DNA from: a virus
Length of the DNA: 64,000 nt
Virus record (IMG/VR): IMGVR_UViG_3300014720_000015
Location: 1 to 64,000 of that record
Strand: one strand, 5' to 3'
The translations under genes were made by a program, and so were the position numbers. The notes under the pieces were generated by a model. The model was not told where the DNA came from. It saw only the letters and a list, made by a program, of their open reading frames with translations, and ran no database searches. Of the stretch, positions 18,271 to 27,713 are shown piece after piece. How positions within the stretch are numbered: the first letter of the stretch is position 1; each line of letters begins with the position of its first letter.

Positions 18271-21200
18271 ATGGATAATACACCAAAAATACCTAGAGCT
18301 TTATATGTTGACCCAAATAATTTGGATGATAATATATTAACTAATACACCTATTAATCATGAAGATTTATCGATATATGTCAGTTTAACCACAACATCAA
18401 AATCTCGTTCTAGAATTGTTAATGATACCCTAACAAATAGTGGTAATAATATTGGTTTTATAAATTTCATACACGGAAGTAAAGTTGGCTCTGACGATTG
18501 CGATAGGTCACTTACGACTAGTTATACTGATATTAGTACAACTTTTGATAAACCATCAGGTGATGATTCTTTAGAAGGTTTTGGTATTACATCTATCGAC
18601 ATATCATTTGATACCGCATATACACCATTAGTTAAAATTAATTTTATTGACACTAGGGGTAATATGATAGCTAGAGGAAATAATTCAAAATACAGTATGT
18701 TTTTTGAATTACCATACCCATTATTTAATTTGACGGTTAAGGGTTATTATGGTAAAGCGGTCAGTTATTGTTTACATTTAACCAAATGGAATGCCAAATT
18801 TAATTCACAAACTGGAAATTTTGAAATTGAGGCTGAATTCATAGGTTACACTTATGCAATGTTAACCGATATGTTAATTGGTTATTTAAAGGCCATACCA
18901 TATACAACCATTGGTAGTGAAGAATTTATAAATGTAAAATCAGATTATGATAAAAAGATAGTTGATGCTGATGCTTCAAAGCAAACCAACACTATAAATG
19001 ATTTGTTAGAAAAACTTGCAAAATTAAAGGGTGCAATACCAGATATAAAACAAAATAGTGAAAGTTTCCAAAAATTAGCTTCGTTAAACAAAGTCAATCA
19101 AATCTTATCACAGATAAAATCACTTAATCGAGAATTTATTTTAAGTTTAGGTGATGATGCTAATAGAATCGGTAGTGGTATAAGCGGTAATGATTTTGTA
19201 TATGTAAAAGAAAAAAAAGATGATGTATTAAACGACTATAAATCTAAACTAAACGAAAAAATTTCCGAAATAAACAAATATTTAAAATCTACTAAATTTG
19301 AACCAGAAAATATGTTACCAATTATTTCTGGACCACTTACATATCAAAAAATAAAAATTGGTGATTCAGCGAGTAATATTGAAACTTCAATTGATAATTT
19401 TATTAATGCGTCAAATAATGGTTATGATAAGACAATAGATACGGATAAAGATAGGGTAACAAATTTGATTAGAACTAATGACAGTAAATTATCAAAGTAT
19501 ACTGGTAATTTTTATGTTTATGACCTCAAAAAGAATGCAATAGAGATAAATGAAATTATCGATGCTAATGAGGTATACGATAAAGAATTACGGGAAGAAT
19601 TTTCTAAAGAGATTAGACGATACGGTAAGCGAAATTTTGATATAGACCCTACGATTGGAACCATATTTAGAACATTAGTTGCTAGTTGTGATACTTTTTT
19701 AAGAACAATAGCTAGAGTGTCTGATAAAGCATCTAAATCTAACGATAGAATAAAACAACTGGAATCATTACTTAAAGCTGGTAGTTTAAATATTAAACAA
19801 AATTCGGACATTTATCCTTGGCCAGAATATAATAAAGATGGTAATGAAACATGGCTTGGTTCTGTAGTTGACGCCAACGAAGTTGATGAGTTAAAATTTG
19901 TTGAAGAATTATTAGAGGCTTTAATAAAGAGTAAACGGGATGATATTAATCTTTCGTCATTTTTAAACAACCCTCCACGCACTTGGTTTTGTTTAAATCC
20001 CTTAGATACACCAATAAGCATTTTTGGTTACAATAAAAACCCATATTTCAGATTAGGTAATAAAGCCAAACCTGACGAATATTTTAGGTTATTAATGTAT
20101 CGAATGTTTATTTATTTAGGTATTGGTAACGCAGGTTATGATAATAATAACGTACCAAATCCAGACCTGTTAGAATTTATGGCAAAGTTTGAGGCTTGGA
20201 ACATGTTTGATGGTATAGGGTATGATGATTCCGATTTTACTAAAAAATCAGCACTTGTCGATTTTTATAAAACAGCAGATTCTGTTATCAATTCATATAC
20301 AAAGGGTGAATTTATGATTTCTGGTGATTTAAAACATCCAGCAGGTGGTACTATATATATGGATGAGGTTGCAGATGAATATAAATATACATATATTAAC
20401 ACTGAAGATACTGGTAGAGCCTACATACCGATAGATGGTGATTATGATGGTATTGCGTTCTATAATGGATTTAAGCTGATTAATAACCCAGCACTATCTG
20501 GTAATGTAACTTCCACGTATTTAGGTAACTATGTTAATGGCACTTCTGAAGATAATAAAGTTGATGATGGTGCAACTTATTTGCGTATAATTGATTATAC
20601 TACCTATGCTAATAGCGATTATACATTACCAGTAGAAAAAGCCACAAAGACCTATGATGACTATAAATCAAGTAATCTATATGGTAAATATCCAGAGGAA
20701 AACTCGTTAAATGAATCTGGCGGTGCATCAACAGATAGACCAAGATTAGTAAAAAATACCAACCCGATTGAGAGGGACAAATTTGGCGTTACCAATTTTT
20801 CTAAAGTCAAAGCGACATATGATGAAGCTAAATCAATATCTAACAGTGAAGGTTATTCGTTAATGTCACCATTATTTTTTTCAAACACAGAAAGTAACTA
20901 TGGTACAAAATTAGGTGTAAATCCAAAATACGTAGGTAGTGATAAATTAACTGTTACTGGTGGCGTTCCACAAAGGCCTGTTTTATATGAGTTTGAAAGT
21001 AACGGTAGTAATATACAAATCGTTAATAACCAAATAACTAATAATAATACCGAAAATAATGTAGTAACAGATATTAGTTTTGGTTTTTCAAAAACTGGAG
21101 CGAGTTCAAGTTATTTATGGGGTGTGAGCTTATTCGGTAGCCCTTTGTATTATGCACAATCAATATCTAAGTCCCCCGATTTAGCTAAATCATTTTTATT

Positions 21201-24200
21201 TTTAAACACATTACCATTAAAAGGTTTAATTGATGGTACCGAAAATAACTTTACTGAAAACACGCTGTCCAATAATTTTTCACTAGGTAATTATCGTAGT
21301 GTAATGGGAATGTTCACTAGTTCATCAGCATTTATTAATGCTCCAGCATTGTGGGTTTATTGGGTTGGTAGTATATTATGGCGATACGAAGAGTTTAAAA
21401 AAACTGGGGAAGACCTCATAATAACAAAAACTGTAGATACTAATGTTAATTTAGTGCCTGGTATAACAGTATATCCAAAACCAGATGAGTTATTTTTTAA
21501 TTTATCAACAAAAGAAATTGATAATGAGGATAAACCAGCAATGTTTTTTAGTCCGACTGGTAAATATCGTAAGGTTGATGAAACATTATTAAAGTTACCA
21601 AAACAAGTAAAAGATGAGTTCATAGAAAGATTTAAAAGTTGGTCATACAATGATATTTCAATAGACTCTGGCTTTAAATATTTAAGAACACTTTTAGAGG
21701 TGTTTCCAGATGGATACATTACAAATAGTAATAACTTAGCTAACCTAACGACATGGCAAGGAAGTAGTGTTATAAACTATTCAGCTATGACAGCTAATGT
21801 TAGTATAGATAACCCATGGTATTCTAATGAACCGATAAATAGCAGTAATTATAAGTATATATTCCCTAATAAACCACCAGTTGGTGGGGATAGTAGATTC
21901 TATTCATTAACTTTTGATTTTAAACCAGAATTAAACAACCCGTTGATGAAGTTATTTAGTAAACAGTTGGTAATACTTAATGCATCACCGTATACTTTTT
22001 ATCAAAGTCAAAGGGAGGATAACAAATTGACAGGCCCTTATAAACCAATCACGGTTAAAAAAACGACATTTAAAAAATTCTTAGAAGTATTTGTTGAAGA
22101 ATTTAGAAGACTTTATGATGAGTACCGTGAACAAAAAATCGATGAGGACACAATTAAAAATGGTATTTTTAAAAGCACCTCAAATGATTTAATTAAATTA
22201 CAAATTTATCGACATTTATCAGCAATAAATAATAAATGGATTGGTTCGGGGGAAATAGGTGGTCAAATGTTTTATCCCTGTTCAAATTATGGCTATACTG
22301 GTGAATATGATAACTTATTTGATTCCTTTATCTTTTTAGATAAAGGCTACAATGATATTAGCGATAAGTTTATACTCAATCCTGATGTTATTTCTGAATT
22401 ATTAATTAAAAATTACAATCAAAGTTTTTTTGATATTATTAGTAATATTTTAGCTAATAATAATTTTAACTTCATTCCGTTACCCACTTTTGTTAATTTT
22501 AAAAATGAAGCAGGTCTTAAGTCTGTATTTAGACCAATTAGTTATTTGGACATGGTGACTAATGACGAGAATATAACATATGGACCATCATTCGTTTGTG
22601 TCTATATTGGTCAAAACTCAACAAATTTAGATTTAGGTGAAAATAGTGATTTTATTGATGATGGTGTTGATTTTAGTCCGTGTGGCAAACAAATAAAAAG
22701 TTCAGCTTTTAATACTGATTTAAGCAAAAGTGAAAGGGCAATACCAATATTTGAGGTAAATTATGCACAACAAAATCAAAACTTCTTCAAAGACTTAACC
22801 TTAGACCAAAAAGAATTTGTTGAAACTGAAGAATCATTGGTCATAATTGATAAGTTAAGTAATAGCGGGGATAAAAATAATCCAGCATTTAAGGGTCAAA
22901 ATTTATATAATGTGTATCAAACTAGAAGTTATAGTGCTAAAGTTGAGGCTTTAGGTATGCCGATGATACAACCTATGATGTATTTTCAGTTGAACAATAT
23001 ACCAATGTTTAGGGGTGGGTATATTATAATTAATACCACGCATAATATCAAGCCGAACCATATGACTACTCAATTTACTGGTGTTAGAATTAAAGATATT
23101 GACACTGAACTAAATCAAGACCTTTACGAAATCAAGTCATTAATAGCTGGGTCAGAAGATTTAGCATCAATCAAATATGATTTAGATGAGCCAGCTGTGA
23201 ATACAGATAGTACTACAGGTAATGAACCAGTTCCAGTTAAAAATGCCAATGAAGATACCGCTACTGGTAAAAATCAAGCTACAAATAGTACAAATACGAA
23301 CATCTATCAATACAACTTCCAAAACTCAAATAGAGAATATGGTTTTAACAATTCATTATTTGATAGAGAATCAAATACAATTAAAAATGGTCAAAGATTA
23401 ACCTATAATCAAATATTCGACATCGCGGCTAAGTTAACTAAAGTTGATATAAACGTTCTAAAAACCATATCAGTATTAGAAACCGTTGTTGGTGTTAATA
23501 AGGGTGGTATAGGTGACGGCATGAACCCACTTGGGTATGTTGGGTTAATGCAGTTTGGTGTTGATGCGGCAAATCAAGTGAATAAATCGGTTTCAGATTT
23601 ATTATTCAATAAACTGGAGGATTTCAATCAATATACATTTTTTGCTAATGTTGACCAACAAAGAAAATCTTTAAAAATACCTATCCGTGATAAATATAAT
23701 GCAAACCCAGCTGATAATAATCGAATAACAAATTCATTATTTGATGATTTAATTTCTATCATTGCAGCTTCACAATTAGCAATATTTAATCTTGATACTA
23801 ACCCAACATCACTACAAAATACTAGGGACGCATATTTGAGTCATCAACAAGGTAAGAGTGGTTATAATACAATTGTAAAAAATAATTTGTCCGAATTGAG
23901 TGATGGTAGTGATTTATCGGGTAGAATGAATAATAACAAACCGTTATATGATAAAATAGACAATCTTAAAATATATCTTGATTGGTATAACGGTTGGTGT
24001 GGTAGAATTGATGCTGCTTATTATGAAATAACAAAAGAATATAAACCATCGCTAGATGTACCGAAAACACCCAATGCTGATAAGTTAAGAGAAACCTTAA
24101 ATAAATTAGATTACACTGAAAATGGTAGAGCGATAGATAACTCTGGTAATGACATAAGTACTGATATTGAGAGATACGCATCAGCCGTATTTAATAAAAT

Positions 24201-24642
24201 TAAACAACTATACCCAACATATTATGTTCAGGTTACCGCTGGTAACGACCAATCACATAAAGATAGCGCCAAAAGTAGACATGCAAAGGGTAACGCAATA
24301 GATTTTGTAATAGGTAATGGACAAAAAATACCAACACCGAGTAATTATATAAGTATTCGTAACGACAATAAATCAAAACCATTAAACCAACAAACAGCTG
24401 TAACATACTCCCCACAGAATGAGATAATAATAAACAATGTTAAAAAGATACTTCAAGGGTTTGTGGTTGGTCAAAACCCACAATTTAAATTTTTGGATGA
24501 ATATAGATACCCATCACCAACAGCAACAGCTTCCCATTTCCATATTTCTTATGATAAAAATGGTGGTAACGAAGGTGATGCCTTTACATCAGAAGCTGTA
24601 GCAGCTTTAAATGCTGGTCAGATAACCGAATATACTGCTTGA
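18271..24642 (+). CDS. Giant baseplate hub protein with transglycosylase-like and M15 peptidase domains
   Basis: Length is 2123 residues from the ATG at 18271; a TTG three codons upstream (18262) is possible but less likely. The N-terminus (to ~220) has hub-like strands: SIDISFDTAYTPLVKINFID and YPLFNLTVKGYYGKA, resembling gp27-type hubs. Residues ~1715-1800 look like a lysozyme/transglycosylase fold, with candidate catalytic E1737 in ISVLETV and a YVGLMQFG segment. The C-terminus is an M15-type (VanY/D,D-carboxypeptidase) zinc peptidase: SRHAKGNAIDF gives H2004 and D2011, and SHFHIS gives H2089 and H2091. It would puncture the wall by cutting glycan and peptide bonds at the tail tip. T4 uses separate gp27 and gp5; here the roles appear fused. 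Enzyme activities are inferred from motifs. Confidence 0.8.
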   Translation: MDNTPKIPRALYVDPNNLDDNILTNTPINHEDLSIYVSLTTTSKSRSRIVNDTLTNSGNNIGFINFIHGSKVGSDDCDRSLTTSYTDISTTFDKPSGDDSLEGFGITSIDISFDTAYTPLVKINFIDTRGNMIARGNNSKYSMFFELPYPLFNLTVKGYYGKAVSYCLHLTKWNAKFNSQTGNFEIEAEFIGYTYAMLTDMLIGYLKAIPYTTIGSEEFINVKSDYDKKIVDADASKQTNTINDLLEKLAKLKGAIPDIKQNSESFQKLASLNKVNQILSQIKSLNREFILSLGDDANRIGSGISGNDFVYVKEKKDDVLNDYKSKLNEKISEINKYLKSTKFEPENMLPIISGPLTYQKIKIGDSASNIETSIDNFINASNNGYDKTIDTDKDRVTNLIRTNDSKLSKYTGNFYVYDLKKNAIEINEIIDANEVYDKELREEFSKEIRRYGKRNFDIDPTIGTIFRTLVASCDTFLRTIARVSDKASKSNDRIKQLESLLKAGSLNIKQNSDIYPWPEYNKDGNETWLGSVVDANEVDELKFVEELLEALIKSKRDDINLSSFLNNPPRTWFCLNPLDTPISIFGYNKNPYFRLGNKAKPDEYFRLLMYRMFIYLGIGNAGYDNNNVPNPDLLEFMAKFEAWNMFDGIGYDDSDFTKKSALVDFYKTADSVINSYTKGEFMISGDLKHPAGGTIYMDEVADEYKYTYINTEDTGRAYIPIDGDYDGIAFYNGFKLINNPALSGNVTSTYLGNYVNGTSEDNKVDDGATYLRIIDYTTYANSDYTLPVEKATKTYDDYKSSNLYGKYPEENSLNESGGASTDRPRLVKNTNPIERDKFGVTNFSKVKATYDEAKSISNSEGYSLMSPLFFSNTESNYGTKLGVNPKYVGSDKLTVTGGVPQRPVLYEFESNGSNIQIVNNQITNNNTENNVVTDISFGFSKTGASSSYLWGVSLFGSPLYYAQSISKSPDLAKSFLFLNTLPLKGLIDGTENNFTENTLSNNFSLGNYRSVMGMFTSSSAFINAPALWVYWVGSILWRYEEFKKTGEDLIITKTVDTNVNLVPGITVYPKPDELFFNLSTKEIDNEDKPAMFFSPTGKYRKVDETLLKLPKQVKDEFIERFKSWSYNDISIDSGFKYLRTLLEVFPDGYITNSNNLANLTTWQGSSVINYSAMTANVSIDNPWYSNEPINSSNYKYIFPNKPPVGGDSRFYSLTFDFKPELNNPLMKLFSKQLVILNASPYTFYQSQREDNKLTGPYKPITVKKTTFKKFLEVFVEEFRRLYDEYREQKIDEDTIKNGIFKSTSNDLIKLQIYRHLSAINNKWIGSGEIGGQMFYPCSNYGYTGEYDNLFDSFIFLDKGYNDISDKFILNPDVISELLIKNYNQSFFDIISNILANNNFNFIPLPTFVNFKNEAGLKSVFRPISYLDMVTNDENITYGPSFVCVYIGQNSTNLDLGENSDFIDDGVDFSPCGKQIKSSAFNTDLSKSERAIPIFEVNYAQQNQNFFKDLTLDQKEFVETEESLVIIDKLSNSGDKNNPAFKGQNLYNVYQTRSYSAKVEALGMPMIQPMMYFQLNNIPMFRGGYIIINTTHNIKPNHMTTQFTGVRIKDIDTELNQDLYEIKSLIAGSEDLASIKYDLDEPAVNTDSTTGNEPVPVKNANEDTATGKNQATNSTNTNIYQYNFQNSNREYGFNNSLFDRESNTIKNGQRLTYNQIFDIAAKLTKVDINVLKTISVLETVVGVNKGGIGDGMNPLGYVGLMQFGVDAANQVNKSVSDLLFNKLEDFNQYTFFANVDQQRKSLKIPIRDKYNANPADNNRITNSLFDDLISIIAASQLAIFNLDTNPTSLQNTRDAYLSHQQGKSGYNTIVKNNLSELSDGSDLSGRMNNNKPLYDKIDNLKIYLDWYNGWCGRIDAAYYEITKEYKPSLDVPKTPNADKLRETLNKLDYTENGRAIDNSGNDISTDIERYASAVFNKIKQLYPTYYVQVTAGNDQSHKDSAKSRHAKGNAIDFVIGNGQKIPTPSNYISIRNDNKSKPLNQQTAVTYSPQNEIIINNVKKILQGFVVGQNPQFKFLDEYRYPSPTATASHFHISYDKNGGNEGDAFTSEAVAALNAGQITEYTA

Positions 24643-24669
24643 TAAGTTTAATATTATTTAGTATCTTTG
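24639..24669 (+). promoter_or_regulatory. Bacteroidota-type promoter, possibly giving a leaderless transcript
   Basis: TTG (24639-24641), 20 bases, then TATCTTTG (24662-24669) followed by C: an exact match to TAnnTTTG. The ATG of the next gene lies only 4 bases beyond the -7 box, so transcription would begin at or inside the start codon. Confidence 0.75.
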
Positions 24670-24673
24670 CAAG

Positions 24674-25282
24674 ATGACAATTGGTTATATTATATCAGAT
24701 GAACGAATAAAGCCCGAAAATAATTTCGAGGTGATATCCTATGCTGACTATAATGAATTAATACATTCACCAGCTATTTTTATTGGATTTAAAGACGTTA
24801 AAACAATGTTTGGTGAGTCTATTGATATCTTAGATAGAAAGCTTGATAACAATAAATATTGGACTTTCACAATAGATGAACACCGAAGTTATCATGACTT
24901 AGATTTATATGAATTTAAGAAGTATTGCTATAACTTAATCATTAAAGATACTGATTATTATTTTATTGACCCATTACTGATGTCAGAAGATAAACATCAG
25001 AGAATGTTTGATAAAATAGAAAAAACCGATGATAAAATAATCACTTATCACAATAAGGATATGCTTTATATCTATACCATGGGTGTTATCTTAGGTATTA
25101 ATATAATGTTCTATGAATTTATTGGTGATGACAGAGAAAAAATAATATCTAAAATAAAAAAAGTATCGGATGTCTTTCTGCAAGGTAACGAGATAATTAT
25201 AGAATATAAAGATTTTATGGATATGTATGAAAATGATTATAAATACATTCCATATTTATATTCTATACGTAAAAATGAATGA
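24674..25282 (+). CDS. Protein of unknown function (202 aa), first gene of the early-type block
   Basis: The 202-residue product is rich in Asp, Ile, Lys and Tyr, with no signal peptide. A weak hydrophobic stretch (YIYTMGVILGINIMFYEF) near residues 135-152 is probably buried rather than membrane-spanning. No family was recognised. A host-type promoter abuts its start codon, which suggests early expression by unmodified host RNA polymerase. Its stop overlaps the next gene start (ATGAATGA), giving translational coupling. Confidence 0.7.
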   Translation: MTIGYIISDERIKPENNFEVISYADYNELIHSPAIFIGFKDVKTMFGESIDILDRKLDNNKYWTFTIDEHRSYHDLDLYEFKKYCYNLIIKDTDYYFIDPLLMSEDKHQRMFDKIEKTDDKIITYHNKDMLYIYTMGVILGINIMFYEFIGDDREKIISKIKKVSDVFLQGNEIIIEYKDFMDMYENDYKYIPYLYSIRKNE

Positions 25283-25679
25283 CAAACAAGTAATCATAGC
25301 CACATTTGTTGAAAAAAACAAGATAGAATGGTTTTATGGTTTTATGGAGGGCAGGTTCAACATCAAACAAAAACATATATTCACATATGTTAATAACGAT
25401 AATCCAGAGCATTATGTTATGACATTCAGATATTCAGTTCCGCAAGATGATAAACTTAATCTAAGCAAAGATTTCACAAATTCACTTATTGTACATAAAA
25501 AGGGTGATTGTCTTTACACAATAAACGGTCTGAATAGATTGATAGAAACCCTTAATCCAAACGCGATTGGTAATATTGATTATACATCAGTTAAAATAGA
25601 TTGGTCGGAATATCAGAATAAATTAATAACCTCTTTTGAAAATGAACTCATTATTAATGATATAAAAAGAATTTTTTAG
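25275..25679 (+). CDS. Protein of unknown function (134 aa), coupled to the preceding gene
   Basis: The preferred start is the ATG at 25275, overlapping the previous stop by 8 bases; an in-frame ATG at 25227 would add 16 residues lying inside the upstream gene. The 134-residue product is beta-rich in the middle (KQKHIFTYVNNDN, YVMTFRYSVP), with IDWSEYQNKLITSFENEL near the end. It has no recognised domain. Size and position in an early block recall small T4 regulatory proteins, but I see no sequence match. Confidence 0.65.
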   Translation: MNDKQVIIATFVEKNKIEWFYGFMEGRFNIKQKHIFTYVNNDNPEHYVMTFRYSVPQDDKLNLSKDFTNSLIVHKKGDCLYTINGLNRLIETLNPNAIGNIDYTSVKIDWSEYQNKLITSFENELIINDIKRIF

Positions 25680-25690
25680 TCATTTTGAGA

Positions 25691-25706
25691 TATTTACTTA
25701 TATAAC
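25691..25706 (+). promoter_or_regulatory. TATTTA-type motif upstream of the 60-aa gene
   Basis: TATTTACTTATATAAC ends 21 bases before the ATG at 25728; a candidate late promoter for the two small genes that follow. Confidence 0.35.
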
Positions 25707-25727
25707 ATTATTTAAAATTAATTAGTT

Positions 25728-25910
25728 ATGGAAAATAAAAGAGAAAAACTTTTCACTGAATTGGATGAGTTCTTAGCTCAGAATGAAAACAAAGATAATA
25801 AAACCATCGAATGTAAAGATGACGTTTGCATAATCAAAAACGACAAAAGTCTTATTGAAGTTGTCAATAAAAAAGTAATAACACAGGACGGAAGACAATT
25901 ACTTACTTAA
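25728..25910 (+). CDS. Small protein of unknown function (60 aa)
   Basis: It encodes 60 residues, highly charged, with two cysteines in a short CKDDVC motif and an apparent coiled-coil N-terminus (REKLFTELDEFLAQ). The next gene starts 1 base after its stop. No family was recognised. The tight coupling suggests that it works with the acidic 230-residue protein. Confidence 0.6.
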   Translation: MENKREKLFTELDEFLAQNENKDNKTIECKDDVCIIKNDKSLIEVVNKKVITQDGRQLLT

Positions 25911-25911
25911 T

Positions 25912-26604
25912 ATGAAGATAGAGAATAAAAATAAGCTTATCACTGAAGAAGCTAAACGATTTATGCAAATATCAGAATACTCTTTCATTGGTGTTAATGA
26001 AGCTGAGGATGATGAGTTAGATAAAGAACTTGCTGATTTAGAAAAGGAATTACCACCAGCAGATGATGCTGAAAACTCAGAAACACCAGAAGAACCTGTT
26101 GATGATATGGGTGGTGAAGAATCATTTGGTGAAGAAGAACCTGTTGATGATATGGGTGGTGATGAGGTTGAACTTGATGTGACAGATTTAGTAAATACAT
26201 CAAATGACCTTAAAGCTTCTTCAGAAGAGAATAGCGCTAAAATGGCCGAGCTTCTGGATAACTTCAATAAATTGGCTGCACAAGTTAACTCTATGAGTCA
26301 AATGACAAAAAAGATTGATTCTTTGGATAATGAGTTAACAAAAATGAGTGCTGAGATTGCCAAACGTAATCCAACACCAACGGAAAAGATTGAAATGCGT
26401 TCATTGGATTCATTCCCATATAACATTAAGCTTAGTGATTTTTGGTCTGACCATTCAGATAAGGTGACAACGGTTCAAAGTTCACAAAGTAATATGGGTG
26501 AAACAAAACCAAAGGAATATGTTTTAACCAAAGCTGACGTTAATGACTTTTCAAATACCGATATAAAGGATAGTTTCGGTGATTTTGAAGAGGAAGACAT
26601 CTAA
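25912..26604 (+). CDS. Acidic coiled-coil protein of unknown function (230 aa), scaffold-like
   Basis: The 230-residue product has an acidic N-terminal third containing a short duplication (EEPVDDMGG occurs twice, encoded by 29-base repeats near 26089 and 26134). A Met/Ser/Asn-rich helical segment at about 100-150 (MAELLDNFNKLAAQVN) is probably a coiled coil. The C-terminus is also acidic (DFEEEDI). The composition resembles phage scaffolding or core proteins, but no motif proves this. It is directly upstream of the SSB promoter and is the last gene of its unit. Confidence 0.65.
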   Translation: MKIENKNKLITEEAKRFMQISEYSFIGVNEAEDDELDKELADLEKELPPADDAENSETPEEPVDDMGGEESFGEEEPVDDMGGDEVELDVTDLVNTSNDLKASSEENSAKMAELLDNFNKLAAQVNSMSQMTKKIDSLDNELTKMSAEIAKRNPTPTEKIEMRSLDSFPYNIKLSDFWSDHSDKVTTVQSSQSNMGETKPKEYVLTKADVNDFSNTDIKDSFGDFEEEDI

Positions 26605-26628
26605 AAAAAAATTTTTTTAACATAACTG

Positions 26629-26659
26629 TTGACACCGCTGCAATTTTGTGGTACATTTG
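26629..26659 (+). promoter_or_regulatory. Bacteroidota-type promoter of the SSB gene
   Basis: TTG (26629-26631, within TTGACA), 20 bases, then TACATTTG (26652-26659) followed by C. This matches the Bacteroidota -33/-7 consensus and leaves a leader of about 60 bases before the SSB start at 26726. Confidence 0.8.
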
Positions 26660-26725
26660 CAATGTGTGTTATACGAACATATATAACATAACAATAATAA
26701 TTATTAACATTTAAATTTTAAAAAC

Positions 26726-27625
26726 ATGAGTAATCCATTAGACGCAATTTTAAACCAGTATAGTAAATCTGGTAGTAATTCAAATTTCGAGGCTAAGACA
26801 TATGACTTAGCAAATTATTTCAGCACCTACCTTCCAGACGGTGTTAAAGAAGGTACTAAAACAATTAGAATCCTTCCAGCTGCTGAAGGTCAAGCAACCC
26901 CATTCGTAGAAATGCATGCCCATAAGTATAAACTTGATGGTGATTGGAAAACATTTCCTTGTTTGGACAAAGAAGAGGGTAAAGATTGTCCATTTTGTGA
27001 GACAAGAAATGCTTTAAGAGCCGAAGGTACCGAAGAAAGCAAAGAACTTGCTAAAAAATTCAACGTTCGTAAATTCTATATTGTAAAAGTTATTGATAGA
27101 GATAAAGAGAACGAGGGTGTTAAATTCTGGCGATTCGCAGATAACTGGCAAAAAACTGGTACCTTCGATAAGATTGTTGGTATCTATAAGGCTGTTAAGC
27201 ATGATATTGCTGACCCAGAAACAGGTAGAGACCTTCAGATTAATTTAGCTAGAAACGCTAACGGCTCACCAGTTGTTCAATCAATTATTCAATTGGATAA
27301 AACCCCACTATCTGAAGATAAAGCTAAAGTTACTGAGTGGTTGGGTGATACTAGAACTTGGAGAGACGGTATTTATGCTGTTAAATCATACGACTACTTG
27401 GAAGTGGTTGTTAGAGGTGGTGTTCCAGCTTGGGATAAAGTTAAAGAATGTTGGGTTGATAAGGAATCACTATCCGAAAATAATGATTCAGAATCAACAA
27501 CTGATGATTTGGAAAGTGAATTATCAATCGGTTCATCAAATAGTAAATTGACTAGTGATGAAGCAATGCAACCTACAGCTGTAGCAGCTGGTACTGATGA
27601 TGACGAAGACGATTTACCGTTCTAA
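26726..27625 (+). CDS. Single-stranded DNA-binding protein, T4 gp32-like
   Basis: The 299-residue protein has the gp32 layout. The N-terminal ~20 residues are basic and polar (cooperativity region). A core follows with a zinc module likely formed by H64 or H66 with C79, C88 and C91. A linker precedes an acidic tail ending DDDEDDLPF, as in SSB proteins that recruit partners by the C-terminus. It coats single-stranded DNA in replication, recombination and repair. It has its own host-type promoter and a strong terminator, so it is a separately controlled unit, as expected for an abundant protein. UvsX follows immediately. Confidence 0.88.
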   Translation: MSNPLDAILNQYSKSGSNSNFEAKTYDLANYFSTYLPDGVKEGTKTIRILPAAEGQATPFVEMHAHKYKLDGDWKTFPCLDKEEGKDCPFCETRNALRAEGTEESKELAKKFNVRKFYIVKVIDRDKENEGVKFWRFADNWQKTGTFDKIVGIYKAVKHDIADPETGRDLQINLARNANGSPVVQSIIQLDKTPLSEDKAKVTEWLGDTRTWRDGIYAVKSYDYLEVVVRGGVPAWDKVKECWVDKESLSENNDSESTTDDLESELSIGSSNSKLTSDEAMQPTAVAAGTDDDEDDLPF

Positions 27626-27640
27626 TCATTTAATTTGAAT

Positions 27641-27675
27641 GAAAAATAAGTGGCGTAAAAACCACTTATTTTTTT
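27641..27675 (+). terminator. Intrinsic terminator after the SSB gene
   Basis: AAATAAGTGG (27644-27653) pairs perfectly with CCACTTATTT (27662-27671) around an 8-base loop, followed by T residues. It starts 16 bases after the SSB stop. Confidence 0.88.
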
Positions 27676-27713
27676 ATTCAAAAAAAAATAACATTTTAAT
27701 TAAAAAGTATATT

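Noticed and set aside
26605-26625. A9/T7 palindrome after the acidic protein gene as a terminator
   Set aside because: The stem would be only A-T pairs with no loop, so it is unlikely to be stable.
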